From contig JAREIK010002450.1 in the NCBI GenBank assembly GCA_029783825.1, positions 3,031,022 through 3,095,021 of the forward strand: a stretch of 64,000 nucleotides of DNA. The letters are read 5' to 3'. Both the position numbers and the translations under genes were made by a program. Positions 25,243-37,227 of this stretch are shown one piece after another. Every line of letters begins with the position of its first letter. Position 1 is the first letter of the stretch. The notes under the pieces are model-generated. The model did no database searches, was not told the DNA's origin, and saw nothing but the letters and a program-made list of their open reading frames with translations. This DNA comes from Sapria himalayana. Taxonomy: Eukaryota > Streptophyta > Magnoliopsida > Malpighiales > Rafflesiaceae.

Positions 25243-27169
25243 TCTTTATCACATTATCTTGTATCAATGAACAAAAAATTAACTTGGAAAAAATATATAC
25301 TAATTCAGATTGGATAGAAAGTAAATAGACAAAAGAGCAAAAAACAAAAAGTGTAGCTAATATAATTTTTATATTTTATTTTTAGAATATTTTAAATTTT
25401 ATTTGAATGTGTTAGACTTCCTTGCATGTGTTCTTTGCTTGGTTGATTGGTGAAAAGAGATCTCATATGAGCTACATTTATGCAATCATGAAAAATACAA
25501 AAAAAATAATTATCAAAAGTTTTATTGAGAGTGAATAAAAGTTAAAGGAAATCATGAAAATGATTGATAGGAGGTGAGAGATTCTGTTTCATTAGTCCTT
25601 GCATTCAGTTGGATATATTTTGAATATAAAATTCTAATATGATATAAAAGGATTAGGAATGAACCTAGATTCAAAGATTTTTGAAGTTGAATATAATTGC
25701 ATATTGAGATTAGTGAATGATATAGCTAAACAAGATGCAATTATATTACAATTGAACTTGTACATGCATGCTAGAAATTTTTTTGCTAATGAGTTTGCTA
25801 TTAAAATAAAGAAGACTAAATCATTAAGTTAGTTATTTAGTTTAGTTGATTATTATTTTTAAATTATTATATGTTTTTGATTAAAATATATAAAATATTC
25901 AGCTGATAATTTATTTATATTAATTGTAATTGAATATTTATATAAAATATTCAGTTTAGTGGAGTATGTTTAGATGAAGTACTAGACGTTTGTAAAAATT
26001 CGTATTGTGAGAGGAGAAATATATTGTATAGTAGGTGATTTGGTATTAGAGTATTTTTGAAAATAAAAGTTTCTAGAACAATTATATGTAATTGAATGTC
26101 TTTATAATAATTTTAAAATATATAATTATGAATTTTTTTTAGATTCATAGCAAAATAAGAAATATATTGGAACGTCAATGTTTGAGTAATTTGGTATATA
26201 TTAAGTATAATTGAGTCTTGATAAAACAATATATTAAGCATCATATCAATGATCTTATTTTTATGAATGATGTAAATGATAATAATGAATGATTGATGAG
26301 AACAATAAAAATGAAGATGCTATAATAGGTGATTTGGTATTTAAGGGTGTTAATTTAATATGAGGTGGTGATGATTGATATAAAAATGGAACTGAGGAAC
26401 TTAGGGTTTATATAAGAGTTAAAGCAATCTCAAGCAAAACATCATTATCAAACTCAAGGCCATCAAACTTTAAAGATATGTCTACTATTACTTTGATTGA
26501 TAAGGATGATGAAATAACCTATTATTAGGAGAGAAAGATGAGTGATAATGCAAGGTTGGTGATGAAAAGAATGATAATAATGATTTTTTGAATTTTAATT
26601 TCGATGAAGACTTAAGAATATGTATTTTGTTTGTCTATTAAAGGTCTAAATATTTATTTTGATGAAAAATACTAATAATATTTTTTTTATGTTTAATACA
26701 ATATATTTTATGTTTGAATATTGAATTTTATATGTTAGATTGTTAAAATTTTATTATTTTATTTTATAATTTTAAATAATTATGAAGATGTGAAATATTA
26801 ATTATATTTGATTTTTATGTTTGATGTTATTTACTTGATTGTATTTTATTAATTGATAAAAATTATACTTTATATTTAGTGAAATATATAATTTTTACAT
26901 ATATTATGTATAGTGCTCCTCACAAAAAAACTAGCGTTTTAATTATGTCTTGAGGTTGTCCCAAAGTTCTAAAAGATTTTTGTGCCTCAATACACCTTGC
27001 TTTTTAAGTAAATATGGGTCATCTCAAAAGTATGTTAGGTTGCCTTGATAAAAAAAAATATAAAAGAAAAAAAATATTTACAAAACAAACACGAATTGCT
27101 TTCACCGTATGTGAGCTTTTTTCCACAAACTCCTTTAAGACTTTATTTATGGACTTTAGAACTCAATAT

Positions 27170-27660
27170 ATGATATTCATTGGATGTTTTGACATGAAAA
27201 TATAATATCATGATTAAGTTTATTATCGTGATTTGGAAATATGATATTATGACAATTTAGTATCGTGCCATGGAAACATGATGTCGTAATATCATTTAGT
27301 GTTGCGACATGAAAACATAATATTGTAGTTGAGTTTAGTGTTGTAATATAGATTTATGATTTCTTAGCTGAGTTTAATGTTATGACATGGAAATATAATG
27401 TTGCGATTGAGTTTAGAATTATGACATGAAATATGATATCGTGATTGAGTTTAGTTTAGTGACATAGAAACTTTTTGTTTTAATTTGTACAATTAATTTT
27501 TTATAAGAAAAAAAAATAGTATATAAGATGGTGAAATATAAATTAAAAAGTAATGCATAACAATACATAATAAGTATGTGTTAGTTTTTTTTCATCTCTT
27601 TCTCAATAAAATGACAAAAATTCTAGAATTGATCATCATATTCTAATTAAAGCCAGTTGA
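27170..27660 (+). repeat. Putative 5' LTR of a TNT1/Tork-like Copia element
   Basis: Shares two blocks with 37366-37785: a 39-bp tandem array and a following stretch (TTTTATAAGAA..AAATARTATATAAGAT .. TTCTAGAATYGA). The two copies flank one Copia coding region in the same orientation, as LTRs do. Exact termini and target duplication could not be read. Confidence 0.55.
27185..27471 (+). repeat. 39-bp minisatellite, about 7 units
   Basis: Degenerate units of the type TGTTGCGACATGGAAACATA followed by ATGTTGTGATTGAGTTTAG recur at 38-40 bp. Each has a conserved GACATG core and a GAGTTTAG end. The same array, with about six units, is in the partner repeat at 37372-37590. Confidence 0.85.
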
Positions 27661-27679
27661 ATTTATCTGAGATTTCTAA

Positions 27680-28933
27680 ATTTGGGAATGACAATTTCAA
27701 GGTTTTAAAGTACCGTGATTGAGAAATTTTATGAAAAGAGTTTTGAACTCTAGATATTGAAGATGAAAGGTTTGCTGGTCGATACAAATTTTTGGACTTT
27801 AATTGAAGATGCAAAGTCCAAATCTTAATTCAATTGTATCTTGCATATAATATTCTAATTAATATTTATAGTGAGAAAATGACAAAGGATTTATGGACTA
27901 AGCAGGAAACTCTCTATCAAAATAAGTCATTAGTGAATACATTATTTTTGAGAAAGAAATTATATAAGTTATGCATGAATGATGATTTTTTCTATTATAA
28001 TCAAAGATGCAAAGTTAAAAGTTAACGATCAGAAAATGAGAATAATTTATTAAAATTTTCAAATGTGAAAAACTTGATCGGAGAGCTTGAGTCTTAATTT
28101 AACAGTGTCTTGCACATCTTGTTCTAATAAACATTTTTGGTAAGAAAATAACAAATGATCTATAGATAAAGTTGAAAACTCTCAATCAAAACAATTCTTT
28201 GGTGAATAAATTGTTCTTGAGAAAAAAAAAACTATATAAGTTATGCATAGATAATGAAGTTTCTTTATCTACTCATCCGCATGAGTGCACCGCTTTGATC
28301 AACTAGTTATCATCTATTTGCTGTGAGATTAGTGATGATGATTAGATTATTATTCTCATATGTTCACTACCTAACTCATGATGATTAGAGTTTTCATATG
28401 AGAGTTGTTTCAACGATTCTTTTTGATGACGTAAGGCTGTAGAACATGAGGAGTTTCTCAATGAAATGTTTTTGAGAGGAATGACTGAAGAAAGAAGTTC
28501 AAACAATCTGAAACCTAATCAAAGTCAAGCGAAAGATGGAGTGATAAATTGAAGTGTAAATACTAGACATGCAATAAGATTGGGCACTTCGAAAGGGATT
28601 CTTGCAACAAGAATAACTTAGGGGATAAGGAGGAATCCATTTGAAAATTCCACACAGCAGCAACTTGTGTGATCCATAATGATGCAGATACATGGTTCAT
28701 CGATATGGGAGTCTCCTATCACACGACTCTCATTTGAGAATGATTTTGTCAGATGCGAGTTATGATAGAGGAATTGTAATAATGTGGAATGACTCAACAG
28801 TGAAGATGGTCGTGTGAAGGTAAATATAAAGGTACAAAGTAGGACAATGAAATTGATTTTGAATGGGATCCACATTCTAGATCTCAACAAGAACTTGATA
28901 TTTGTCAGTGTAATAACAATTGCAGTTCACTTT
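27680..28933 (+). pseudogene. TNT1/Tork-like Copia gag and protease region, left of the LINE
   Basis: Gag segments include MTKDLWTKQETLYQNKSLVN (family ..AKGLWEKLESLYMTKSLTNK) and LFLRKKLYKLCMN. A second, more decayed copy of this gag piece follows at about 28080-28260, a tandem duplication. A zinc knuckle near 28550 reads CKY-stop-TCNKIGHFERDSC. The protease region reads ADTWFIDMGVSYH (family ADTWVLDTGASYH), so the catalytic Asp remains but TGA is MGV. The sequence stops at the LINE and continues at 35731. Confidence 0.75.
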
Positions 28934-29929
28934 TTTTTAAAAGGTTTGTTTTATTATTATAGTCCTCTCTTTTGGCAGAGGAATACCGTTGTTTACAATC
29001 TAAGTACTACTACCCTTTACTCTATTACAATCTGATTCAATACCTAGACATTTTATCTTAGAATAATACATAATATGACACTAACTTTGTGCCCATTTTG
29101 TGCAATAAACTTGCTTGCAAAAATATCCACCATAACACTTGACAATAGAAGCTCAACAACTTTAGCATTCACCATAACAATATCGTGACATAACCTTAGC
29201 ATCATATTAGTGCAATGATTAACCAACGAGTAGACAATTGGAAAAATCCACTTCTTAAATGTTTTGTTATGTGTCTCAAAGGGAAGAATACTCAAGTGAA
29301 AATGCATTAGCCTTCACTCTAGGAAGTGGAAATAATTGAGGTGTCTGCCCCTTCTTTAATTATTGTACCTCTTTCCGAAGACACCTACCTTGCAGCTGGC
29401 TGCTGCTTGTTAGTATTGTTATTTCTATTCTTCTTTCTAATCTGGTTATAACTTGTCAAGATGTCTCCATTTCTACTATCCTGCTAATCTTAATTTCCCT
29501 TTTCCTTCTACTATACCTCTTAGTCTTATATGCCACTTATTCTGCAAGACTTCGACAACCTTTCTAGCAGTATTTAATCAATATTTACCTGGCTAACACT
29601 TGCTGCAACCTACAAAAAATTCAACCCAAGTGCATACTACAGAGCCAACCAGCTTATATTAACATGTATATAGCAAAACCCCCATTTTGAGTAAGCCTAT
29701 TAAGGTAGCTTTCTGCCCCATCTTCTATTATCAATCTTTTACTTTGGGTTTTGCTTCTTATCCTACCCCTACTTGTTCTAGAACATGTCATGTTCATTTA
29801 GCCTTTACCTACAAGCTAGAAAAGCTAACGGAAAAGGAAGAGAATAGAAATTATCTCTGCTATCCTCTTTACCCTTCTCCCTTTTTCTCTCTTCCCTTGA
29901 GGCCAATTAGAGCTTTCGTTTCCTTATAG

Positions 29930-30425
29930 ATTCTAACGCATGGATAAGTCATTTCATCTAATTTTGCCAAGCATTTAAATCTACCCAGGATGGACTCGCC
30001 ATCAAATTCTTATGATCTTGTGTACATACCTTCTTTTGCTAGCTTATTCGCTAATGCATTCGTCTCCCTATACGTGTGGAAAATTGTAGCTTTCAACTCT
30101 TCTATATATTTTTTAATATTATTTATATCCTCTTCATATTTTCATATTTTCATATTTTCAAGCTTTTTAAAACTAGTCCAACTAAAAGACTCGAGTTCAC
30201 TTGAATTTGAATATCTTTTAGCTTAAAATCTTTGCACATTTGAAGCCCTCAAAGAAGGGCCTATAAATCAAATGTAAGGCTGATTTGGCCCTTCCTTCTA
30301 TTGTGAATGTTTTTCTTATCTTGCCTTGAGAATCCTTAATCATTCCTCCTCCCGCGGCCCCTATATTTCTATTAAAGCCTTCGTCTGTGTTGATAGCTAG
30401 TTTACCTTTAGGTGGTTTATCTCAT
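29930..30425 (-). pseudogene. LINE RNase H domain remnant
   Basis: It starts KPPKGKLAINTDEG (family PPKGWIKLNTDGA) near 30420 and ends with an HVYRETNALANKLAKEG stretch near 30040 (family HIYREGNSVADALANLG). The Asp of the first motif is present. The middle has stops. An RNase H domain after the reverse transcriptase is seen in a subset of plant L1 elements. Confidence 0.7.
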
Positions 30426-31489
30426 TTAATACTTTTTAAGCCCTACCACCTCTCTTTTTTAAATGACAAGCATCATTTTTTTTCAAGTTTTTCAGAGTTT
30501 TCTCATTACTAACATTAATCGGCTTTATGGTTAAAATACTTGAGATCTCTTTTTTTATCTCCTTTAATATCTCTTGGGAGTTCATTCGAACCCCCATGAA
30601 TCTGTTCTTATTTCTTGTTTTTCATATACACTAAATCACAATTAGTAGAATATTAGCTCCTAGCCAAGTACTAACTTTGTTTTTAAAGTTATTCCTGCTC
30701 AAGCTTATAAGCATATCTTTTAAATTATATTCTTCCAATTGGATTTGAAAAATAGATTCTAGTTGATCTCATATTTCTTTTGTTATTTCTCCTTTTAAGA
30801 ATAAATGATTTGAACGTTCTACCACTGAGAAATAGCATTCACACCTTGAAACTATTCTTATACTTTTTTTTTGAATATTAGAGTCCATCAGTGTGGCTTC
30901 TAATAGAGTCTTCCACGTGAATGTTTTTATTTTTTGCTGAGTGTCACGTTCTCATAGCCATTCAAAAATAGGATGCCTAGTACTTTTATTTTTAATCAGT
31001 TCTTTTGTTGATTTTAGCGTGAAATTATCTTGTGCATTTGGAGTCCATTTCCATCCGCTTTTGTTTAGTCTGGAATTTGCTTCTACCAGTACACTTTGCT
31101 TTAACATGGACTTCCTAGTTTTAGAAGTTTTCTTCGTGACCTTGTGTACCTCTTTTTTTTATTTATATTTAGCTAGCATAAATCTTGCTCATGGGCTATT
31201 TTTTCTTTTAGTATCCACCAATTTTTATAGTCCCATGCACTGACTATGTCCTCTAAATTGGAGAAGCCCAACCCTATCTCTTCTTTAGGTTTACAGAGAG
31301 CCTTTCATTTTCACCTGTACAGTTTTGGTTTTCCTTCCTTCTTGTCCCATAGGAAATTGGTCATTTCTCTTTCTAAATTCATTAAAATCTTTACTGGAGG
31401 TTGAATGAATTTAAGGATATGTGCATGTGATCCTTGTAATGCATGTGAAATTAAAGTGATTCTCTCTCCCAAGCATAGCATTTTTTCTT

Positions 31490-32560
31490 TCTATCCTGCT
31501 ATTTTCCTTCTCATTCTCTCCATTACATAGCTTAGGTATTTTTCCCTTAACCTACCTTCATGTATTGGGCAACCTAGATATATTAAGACACATTTCTTTT
31601 GAGTGAAATATGTGATGTTTTTAATTCTTTGAGCTATCTCCTCCGGTGCTTTAGCTGCTATTATAAACTGATATTTCTTTTTATTCAAGATTTGTCTCAT
31701 CTCGTCTTCTAATACTTGCAATAACTCTATCAAATTAGTAAGCGATTTAATACTAGCATTCGTGAAAATAATCACGTCATTTGTATAAGCCAAATAACCC
31801 ACCCGAGGAGTCTCTTTTGACTATCTAAACGCTAATATTTTCTTTTCTTTCATTTTTTCTTTTAGATTTTGAAGGAATAATTTCAAAGAAATATTAAAGA
31901 GGTAATATGATAAAAGATCTCCTTGTCTTAGCCTTTTTCCTGGTTTGAATTCATTTCTTTTTTGATTATTTATTATAATTCTAACCCATATGCTTGATAT
32001 ATATCTATATATTAAATCTATCTAGAATTTTGAGAAATCTTTTTTACGCATTACATAACATAAAGTTGTTCATTCCACTATATCAAAAGCTTTAGATGAG
32101 TCTAGTTTTAGTGTCACATTGTAGACTCTAACCTTGACTCCAATATCTCTCATCATTTCTATAGTTAAGTTTATGTTTTTTATCATTAGTCTATCTTTAA
32201 TGAATCCCGATTGCTCTTGTGAGATGATATTTGGAAGAATATCGCTTAATTTATTTTACAATAGCTTTGTTAATATCTTGTATATCTCATTACAGAGACT
32301 AATTGGCCGATAATCTTCATATTTATGTGGATTTTTCTTTTTTGGGATGTGTACAATGGAGTTAGCTCATGTTTTTGTGATATTTACTTCTGCGAATATC
32401 CATGTTATTGCCTGAGGTAAGTTTTTTTTGATGGGCCAACAATATTAGAAGAAAGCATTGTTCTAGCAATCTGGCCCCACTGCACATTCTTTATTCATGC
32501 TGAAAATTGATGCTCTAACATCTCATTCTTTCGGGAATTCAACTAGCTTAGTGTTCTCCA
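31490..32560 (-). pseudogene. LINE ORF2 reverse transcriptase, broken
   Basis: Motifs appear in the expected order on the reverse strand: MNKECAVGPDC-stop (family PGPDGF), IISQEQSGFIKDR (family SGFVKGR), KLDSSKAFD (first catalytic Asp kept), GKRLRQGDLLSYYLFNI (family GLRQGDPLSPYLF), and YTNDVIIF where FADDVIIF is expected, so the first Asp of the DD pair is Asn. YLGCPIHEGR follows. The enzyme cannot work as it stands. Confidence 0.85.
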
Positions 32561-33199
32561 CTTCTAAAATATAATGATTTATTACCCGCATTAAAGTGTC
32601 ACCTCCATTTCCTCCATTCCCGCATAAGTGCATCTTAAAATATTTCTCCAAATGAGATTTAATCTCTCCCTTTCTTTCCACTCAGACTCCTGAGTTCTTA
32701 TTCCTTTAATTTTTTATTTCTTGGATTTGATTTTTGTCATTGTGTGAAAGAATTTTATATTATTATTCTTTTCCTTGAATCACCTGATTTTAACTCTTTG
32801 TTTCTAGAAAATTTTCTCTATATGTAATCTAAGTCTTAGTTAAACCTCTGTTTTACGTAGATCATGTCTACTTTTTTTTTTTTGGTCTCTCTCATATTAT
32901 ATTTCATACTTTACCACTTTCTTTTTATCCTTTTTGATACTTTTATTAATATTCTCAAAATCTTCTTTATTTTATGTATGTAATCTTATTTTTAATCTCC
33001 TCATCTTGATAACTAATAGTTACAGAGGATTTCTTTCTGTATGTTCTAGTCAGGAGTTCCTTACTATGTTTTCGAAATTTACATACAAACCCCACATGTT
33101 TTTAAATCTAAAAACTTTTAATGGTCTCTGGTTTTCCTGGAAGTTCAGGAGCATTGGGGTGTGATCAAAACAAATTCTATTTAAATATCATATGCATGT

Positions 33200-34150
33200 G
33201 GCTCCATATGCTACCACTCATTTTGCATTATGCATGACTCTGTCTAATCTTAACCAAATCACCCCCCGCTTCTTCTAGTTATTACATCAAGAATATTTTG
33301 AATCCAAGAAGTCTATTTCCATGAGATTTGCATTAGCAATGACATGCTTAAATTGTGCCATTGCCTCTGTGTCTGGGGGTCGATCCCCTCTTTTTTCATT
33401 AGCACTTCTAATCACGTTAAAATGTACTCTAATAATCCATGGAAGATACTTTGACTCTATCTCTGACATCTTTTGACTTAACTTTTTTTCATTCTCTTTC
33501 ATATTTTTTGCATATACTGCCAAGATTATAGCCTCTAATTCATTACTTACTTTTAAATGTATAACATACTCTGTGTATTTTAAGACTTTAATTTCATGCC
33601 TATCTTCACACATAACTCATATTTTCCCATTTAGATTTACGATGACTTTATTAAATCCTATTAAATTTTTTATTTGTCTAGGTGACTTGTATTTGTTATT
33701 AGTTCTACTATAATGAGAATTTTTACTTTATGCATTCTATTGAGCTTATTAATTCTGTTTAAAGAGGCTATATTTGTCACTCTTTTATGTTCCAATAAAT
33801 GTATCTATCCATTAAAAATTAATTTTGCTTGCACTCTCGTTGTATATTTTGATGCATGTTTCATTCTTGAGTATCATGTTCCTAGATGGCCTTGTGGACA
33901 TGACATCTCTAATCGGCTCCATTCATGTTTCTTTTATACTCTTACTAAGGTTTAAAGCTATTATTTTAATTTCTTCATTAGTTTTTTTCTGTGTATGAAG
34001 CTCACTTCCTTGCAACTATATCCAAGTCATCTTTAGACTTACTTATACTCATCTCACTATCAGCCTTATCTTGGATGATAAAATTACAACTCTTTGCCTC
34101 AAAAGCATCTAAAAGAACCACCTCATCCTCATCTATTCCACTATACTTCA
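33200..34150 (-). pseudogene. LINE ORF2 endonuclease domain, broken
   Basis: The clearest part, 33613-33287, contains HFNVIRSANEKRGDRPPD and ends in SKYS, matching the L1 endonuclease segment GDFNVIRS..EKRGGRPPD ... SKYSW. The Gly-Asp of GDFN has become Val-His, so a catalytic Asp is lost. Sequence on either side is frame-shifted. Confidence 0.75.
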
Positions 34151-34203
34151 CCTCTCTTTCACTTGCTATCCTTCTCTGTCTATATTTCCTTTCATTTTTT
34201 TCC

Positions 34204-35640
34204 TTACTTTCTATGTGTCTTAGTGCCCTCTATTCTTTTCTGCCCATTTCCTTCCACTACCCGCGTATCATTTCCACTTGGAGTGTTTACTCCATCCGAT
34301 AGCACTCCCCTATGAGAGAATACCTCTCTCCTATTTCTCTCTTCTATACCCTGCCCCTCTCCCCTATTTTCTATCTCATCTCTAGGCTGCTCCTCCCTTG
34401 GTCCGCCCTTCTTGCCCCTTGAGCATTCCCGTTCCTTCCTATCCTTCTCTAATTGTTTTTTCATAGCCTTAATCTCCTTCATAGTTTCCTTTTTTTGTAC
34501 AAGGACCCTTATCAAAACCTAGCACCAAATCATCTTTCAGACCCTTGACGTCATTCTTATATGCTGTCTTGTTTCGGTTGTACAATGTACAACTTTTTGA
34601 TTCAGCTTCTTCTACCAAAAGCTTTTGTAACTTTACCTCCATCAAATCATCCTTCTCATATTCTCACTCCTCTTCTTCCTCTCCATCCCTTATTGTACTA
34701 CTACATTCATCTCTCTCTACTTGCTCCTTTCTTGCCCTATTCAATACTCTTATTTTTCTTTTCTATTTCTTTCTGCCCTCTGCCCCGAAACCTCTCTCTT
34801 CTCTTCTCTCTTATTCTTCATGGCATCCTTCATTGTCTGCTCATTCTGCCCTACCCTAACCCACCTGTTTTTACCCTCTACCCTCTCATTTTCCCTGCTA
34901 CCCTTTCTAGCCACTCTACTGCCCCCCATTACAATGCATTCAATATGATCATGCCCCATTTTCATGCTATTATTACAGTGGCTAGGGGGCTGTTCTGGAG
35001 GTATGGGTTGCCAAAGCCCATGTTTCTCATCCTTCCCAATCCATACTTTCAGTGGGAATGAAGCTTGAAGATTGAACTCAACGAACACCCTAGCTATACT
35101 CGGCCTAGTCATATAGGCAGTAGCTTCGTCTAGCATCAAAGGATTATTCACACAGAGAGCAATAGAGTAGAGAGCATATTTATTGAAGTAGTGAATCAGG
35201 AGGTTAGGGAGAGAAAATCATACCGGGATAATAGGCGACTCCTTCATTGGTGAGAATTTTGGGGTCCACTTGAGTATTCTCATGGGGAAGCCAACAAGGC
35301 TCTACTATCGTCGGTGCCAGACTATGTGGAAGTCCCCCTCCACGGAGAATTGAAGAACAATGTGCTTACTGTCGAAAAATACAAATTTGATCATCAATTT
35401 AAGCTTTAAAGATCCGAAGAACTTTTGAATCTCGGTGAAACGAGGCTTGCCATGCAAAAATTTGCTTATAAGTGTATATTTGAAAGGCTCGGTAAGCTTA
35501 TTGAGGTCGGCTTTTGTGACGAACACAGTCGATTCCTTGTTAAGATTTCTATTTTTTGGATATATTAGTGCAGGATCGTTAAGAACTATTGAGGTAAGCT
35601 TATTGAAGTCTTTTATATCTATTTCATCTTCAAGATGAGC
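34204..35640 (-). pseudogene. LINE ORF1 (DUF4283-like, zinc-knuckle)
   Basis: One reading frame runs through this region with only a few stops, including a tandem TAG TAG at 35298-35303. It encodes DPALIYPKNRNLNKEST and VTKADLNKLTEPFKYTLISK near the start. After the double stop it continues with SLVGFPMRILKWTPKFSP, then MTRPSIARVFVEFNL and VWIGKDEKHGLW. The zinc knuckle near 34970 reads CNNSMKMGHDHIEC, where the second Cys of CCHC is Ser. A Lys/Glu/Arg-rich tail follows to 34204. In plant L1s this protein binds the element RNA. It is better preserved than ORF2. Confidence 0.8.
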
Positions 35641-35730
35641 TTGATTTGCTCAACAATGGAGATTTTCTCTTTATACAAATTGCACTTTCTCTTTTTAAAA
35701 GTTGAGAGCATTTTTGCAGGAGTTCACTTT

Positions 35731-37220
35731 AATTATGAACAAAAGTCATGCAAGATGATCCAAGGAATAATGGTAAATGCTCATGAAATAAAGTGTGCAA
35801 ATTTGTATAAGTTGTTAGCAAACACCATCTAGTCTTTGGTCAATATCTCTTTAATTATTGAGAAGAAAGAAATCATGAAGAAAAAAAAGTCAATGGAGAA
35901 CAATAATTTCCAATAGCAACTTGAAATTATGTTGTATCATTAAATAATAGGGAAGATAAGTGATAAAAGTCTGGCAACCTTATCCTCGAATAAAATGATG
36001 GAAGAAGTATTATATTGTTCAAAGTGATTAGGATTTTACAAGAATTGCTTGTAAAAAATGGTGAAATTCAAATCGTCAACCACGAGATCAATGACAATAT
36101 TGGATTTGATTCATAATGATTTGTCAGAGAAATATATGAGGCATCAATTGAGAGAATCAATGACAATATTAGATTTGATTCATAATGATTTGTCGGAGAA
36201 ATATCAGAGGTATCAATTGAAAGATCAATGTGTTATGTGTTGTTTGTTACTAATTTCTCTATGTATGCATGTGTTTATTTCATTCAAAATAAATCTAAAT
36301 TGTTAAAAAAGTTTAAAGAGTTCAAAGTTCTGTTGGAGAACCAATGCAACGAAAATATAAAGGTTCTTCACACATATAATGATGTAAAGTATTTTTTTGG
36401 TTGATTAGTTTCGTGCTGAGCAAGGTATTCCCTAGAATAACATGATAATGATCACACCACAACTAAACATAGTGGCTAAAAGGTTGAACAGAATATTAAT
36501 GCAGAAAGCAAGGTACATGTGGAGTTAGATAGGTTTGGAGCTAAAATTTTGGACAGTAGTAGTTGCCACAACATGCTACTTTAAGATATTGCATTATATG
36601 TGTATAGCTTATTAATTCCCTCCACTTGAGATATTGCATTTGAGATATTGCATGAAAGAAAGTCGAGTATAGCTTATCTTCGAGTCTTTGGATGTGATGC
36701 TTATGTCAATATGCCAAAAAAGAGAGGAACAAATTGGATTATAATTCAAAGCAGTGCAAATGTATTTGATATAAGAAAGGCATCAAAGGGTGCAAACTCT
36801 GGAACTCAGAGATACAAGTAGTCATCTTTAAGGGAAATTTGTGTAAGAGAATCTATTTTGAAGAAATTAGTGAAGGACCTGATAATACAGAGGTAGATGT
36901 GAACATGGACAAGTAAGTTAAGGAAGAATTGTCACAATTTAACACTAATATTCTTGATGAAGCAATGGAGGTTGCACTCGCATTGATGTCTACACAGGCT
37001 AAAAATTTACTTGAAATGTATATTGACAGTATATATCATGCTCTTCATGTTATAAGCGATGAGCTCAACACTGTAAAGGAGGGAAGTGTCTTTAGGGTGT
37101 CAAAACATTGGACACATGTCTTGAAAGAGGAATTTACATGAAACAACATCATAGTTTCGAGGTGATAGGCAAGGAAGATTCAGTGGTGTAGAGCTGAGAT
37201 TTAAATGAGGAAGTATTTAT
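35731..37220 (+). pseudogene. TNT1/Tork-like Copia, integrase to reverse transcriptase start, right of the LINE
   Basis: Continues the Copia element at 27680. KCANLYKLL near 35790 is the NLYKLLG segment before integrase. MVKFKSSTTRSMTILDLIHNDL (36058 onward) is the integrase start (family KSKFSRTTRSKSILDLIHSDV) and is partly duplicated. An NRILMQKAR motif is near 36500 (family MNRTLMEKAR). AYLRVFGCDAYVNMPKK (36670) matches the integrase tail. The reverse transcriptase is mostly missing, so the element is internally deleted. A PPT-like GTGAGAGAAT precedes the 3' LTR. Confidence 0.75.
36087..36224 (+). repeat. 69-bp in-frame tandem duplication in integrase
   Basis: The segment beginning ATCAATGACAATATTRGATT occurs at 36087 and 36156. 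Each copy encodes SMTILDLIHNDLSEKY plus seven residues, a 23-residue repeat with a few differences. Confidence 0.9.
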
Positions 37221-37227
37221 CATGTGA

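Larger units (their letters stand above)
23040..26600 (+). pseudogene. DUF659/hAT transposase, broken
   Basis: Recognisable in order: NLFGFQDEDYEDVNSK followed by a SGSNVGENN linker (23340-23450). Then near 24130-24230 LDR-stop-TARKERTLVNFIVNS, aligning with the SDGWTDRKGRTLINFLVNS motif, in which the Trp codon is a stop. Near 24340 IIYNVSNHV stands for VTDNASNYV, with the second catalytic Asp replaced by Tyr. LLELKNLHLFWMSCAAHC (24495) matches the LFWTPCAAHC motif. After the nested element, SYIYAIMKN.. and IHSKIRNILERQCLSNLVYIKYN (26120-26200) match the C-terminal dimerisation region. Part of the N-terminal region is tandemly duplicated (about 23213-23500 and 23553-23830). Confidence 0.75.
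22950..27015 (+). mobile_element. Second hAT-type element (DUF659 transposase), with nested hAT B
   Basis: The transposase remnant is on the + strand. The right end (26905-27015, in inverted orientation CTTAAAAAGCAAGGTGTATTG) resembles the left part of the small hAT element at 9609. The left terminus was not found. A 527-bp hAT of the other family is inserted at 24716-25242. A (TA)n tract at 24577-24609 also interrupts the coding region. Confidence 0.6.
28934..35720 (-). mobile_element. L1-type LINE, about 6.8 kb, inserted into the Copia element
   Basis: The element lies on the reverse strand, 5' end at 35720 and 3' end at the T-run 28931-28938 (its poly-A). The 10-bp duplication AGTTCACTTT is present at 28924-28933 and 35721-35730. 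Domains in order are ORF1 (DUF4283-like), endonuclease, reverse transcriptase and RNase H. The Copia protease frame stops on one side and resumes on the other, confirming the junctions. Length and order suit a near full-length plant L1. The stretch 28940-29900 holds the 3' region, with no domain recognised. Confidence 0.88.

Noticed and set aside
27185..27471. Possible CRISPR-like array
   Set aside because: Units are contiguous with no spacers, vary along their length, sit in an LTR, and the genome is a plant.
28934..29650. Reverse-strand frame at 29053-29307 as a separate gene
   Set aside because: It is inside the LINE 3' region and has no recognisable motif; it could be 3' untranslated sequence or a small insertion.
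34561..35061. 166-codon forward open frame
   Set aside because: It is antisense to LINE ORF1, which shows DUF4283-like and zinc-knuckle motifs on the reverse strand in the same place.
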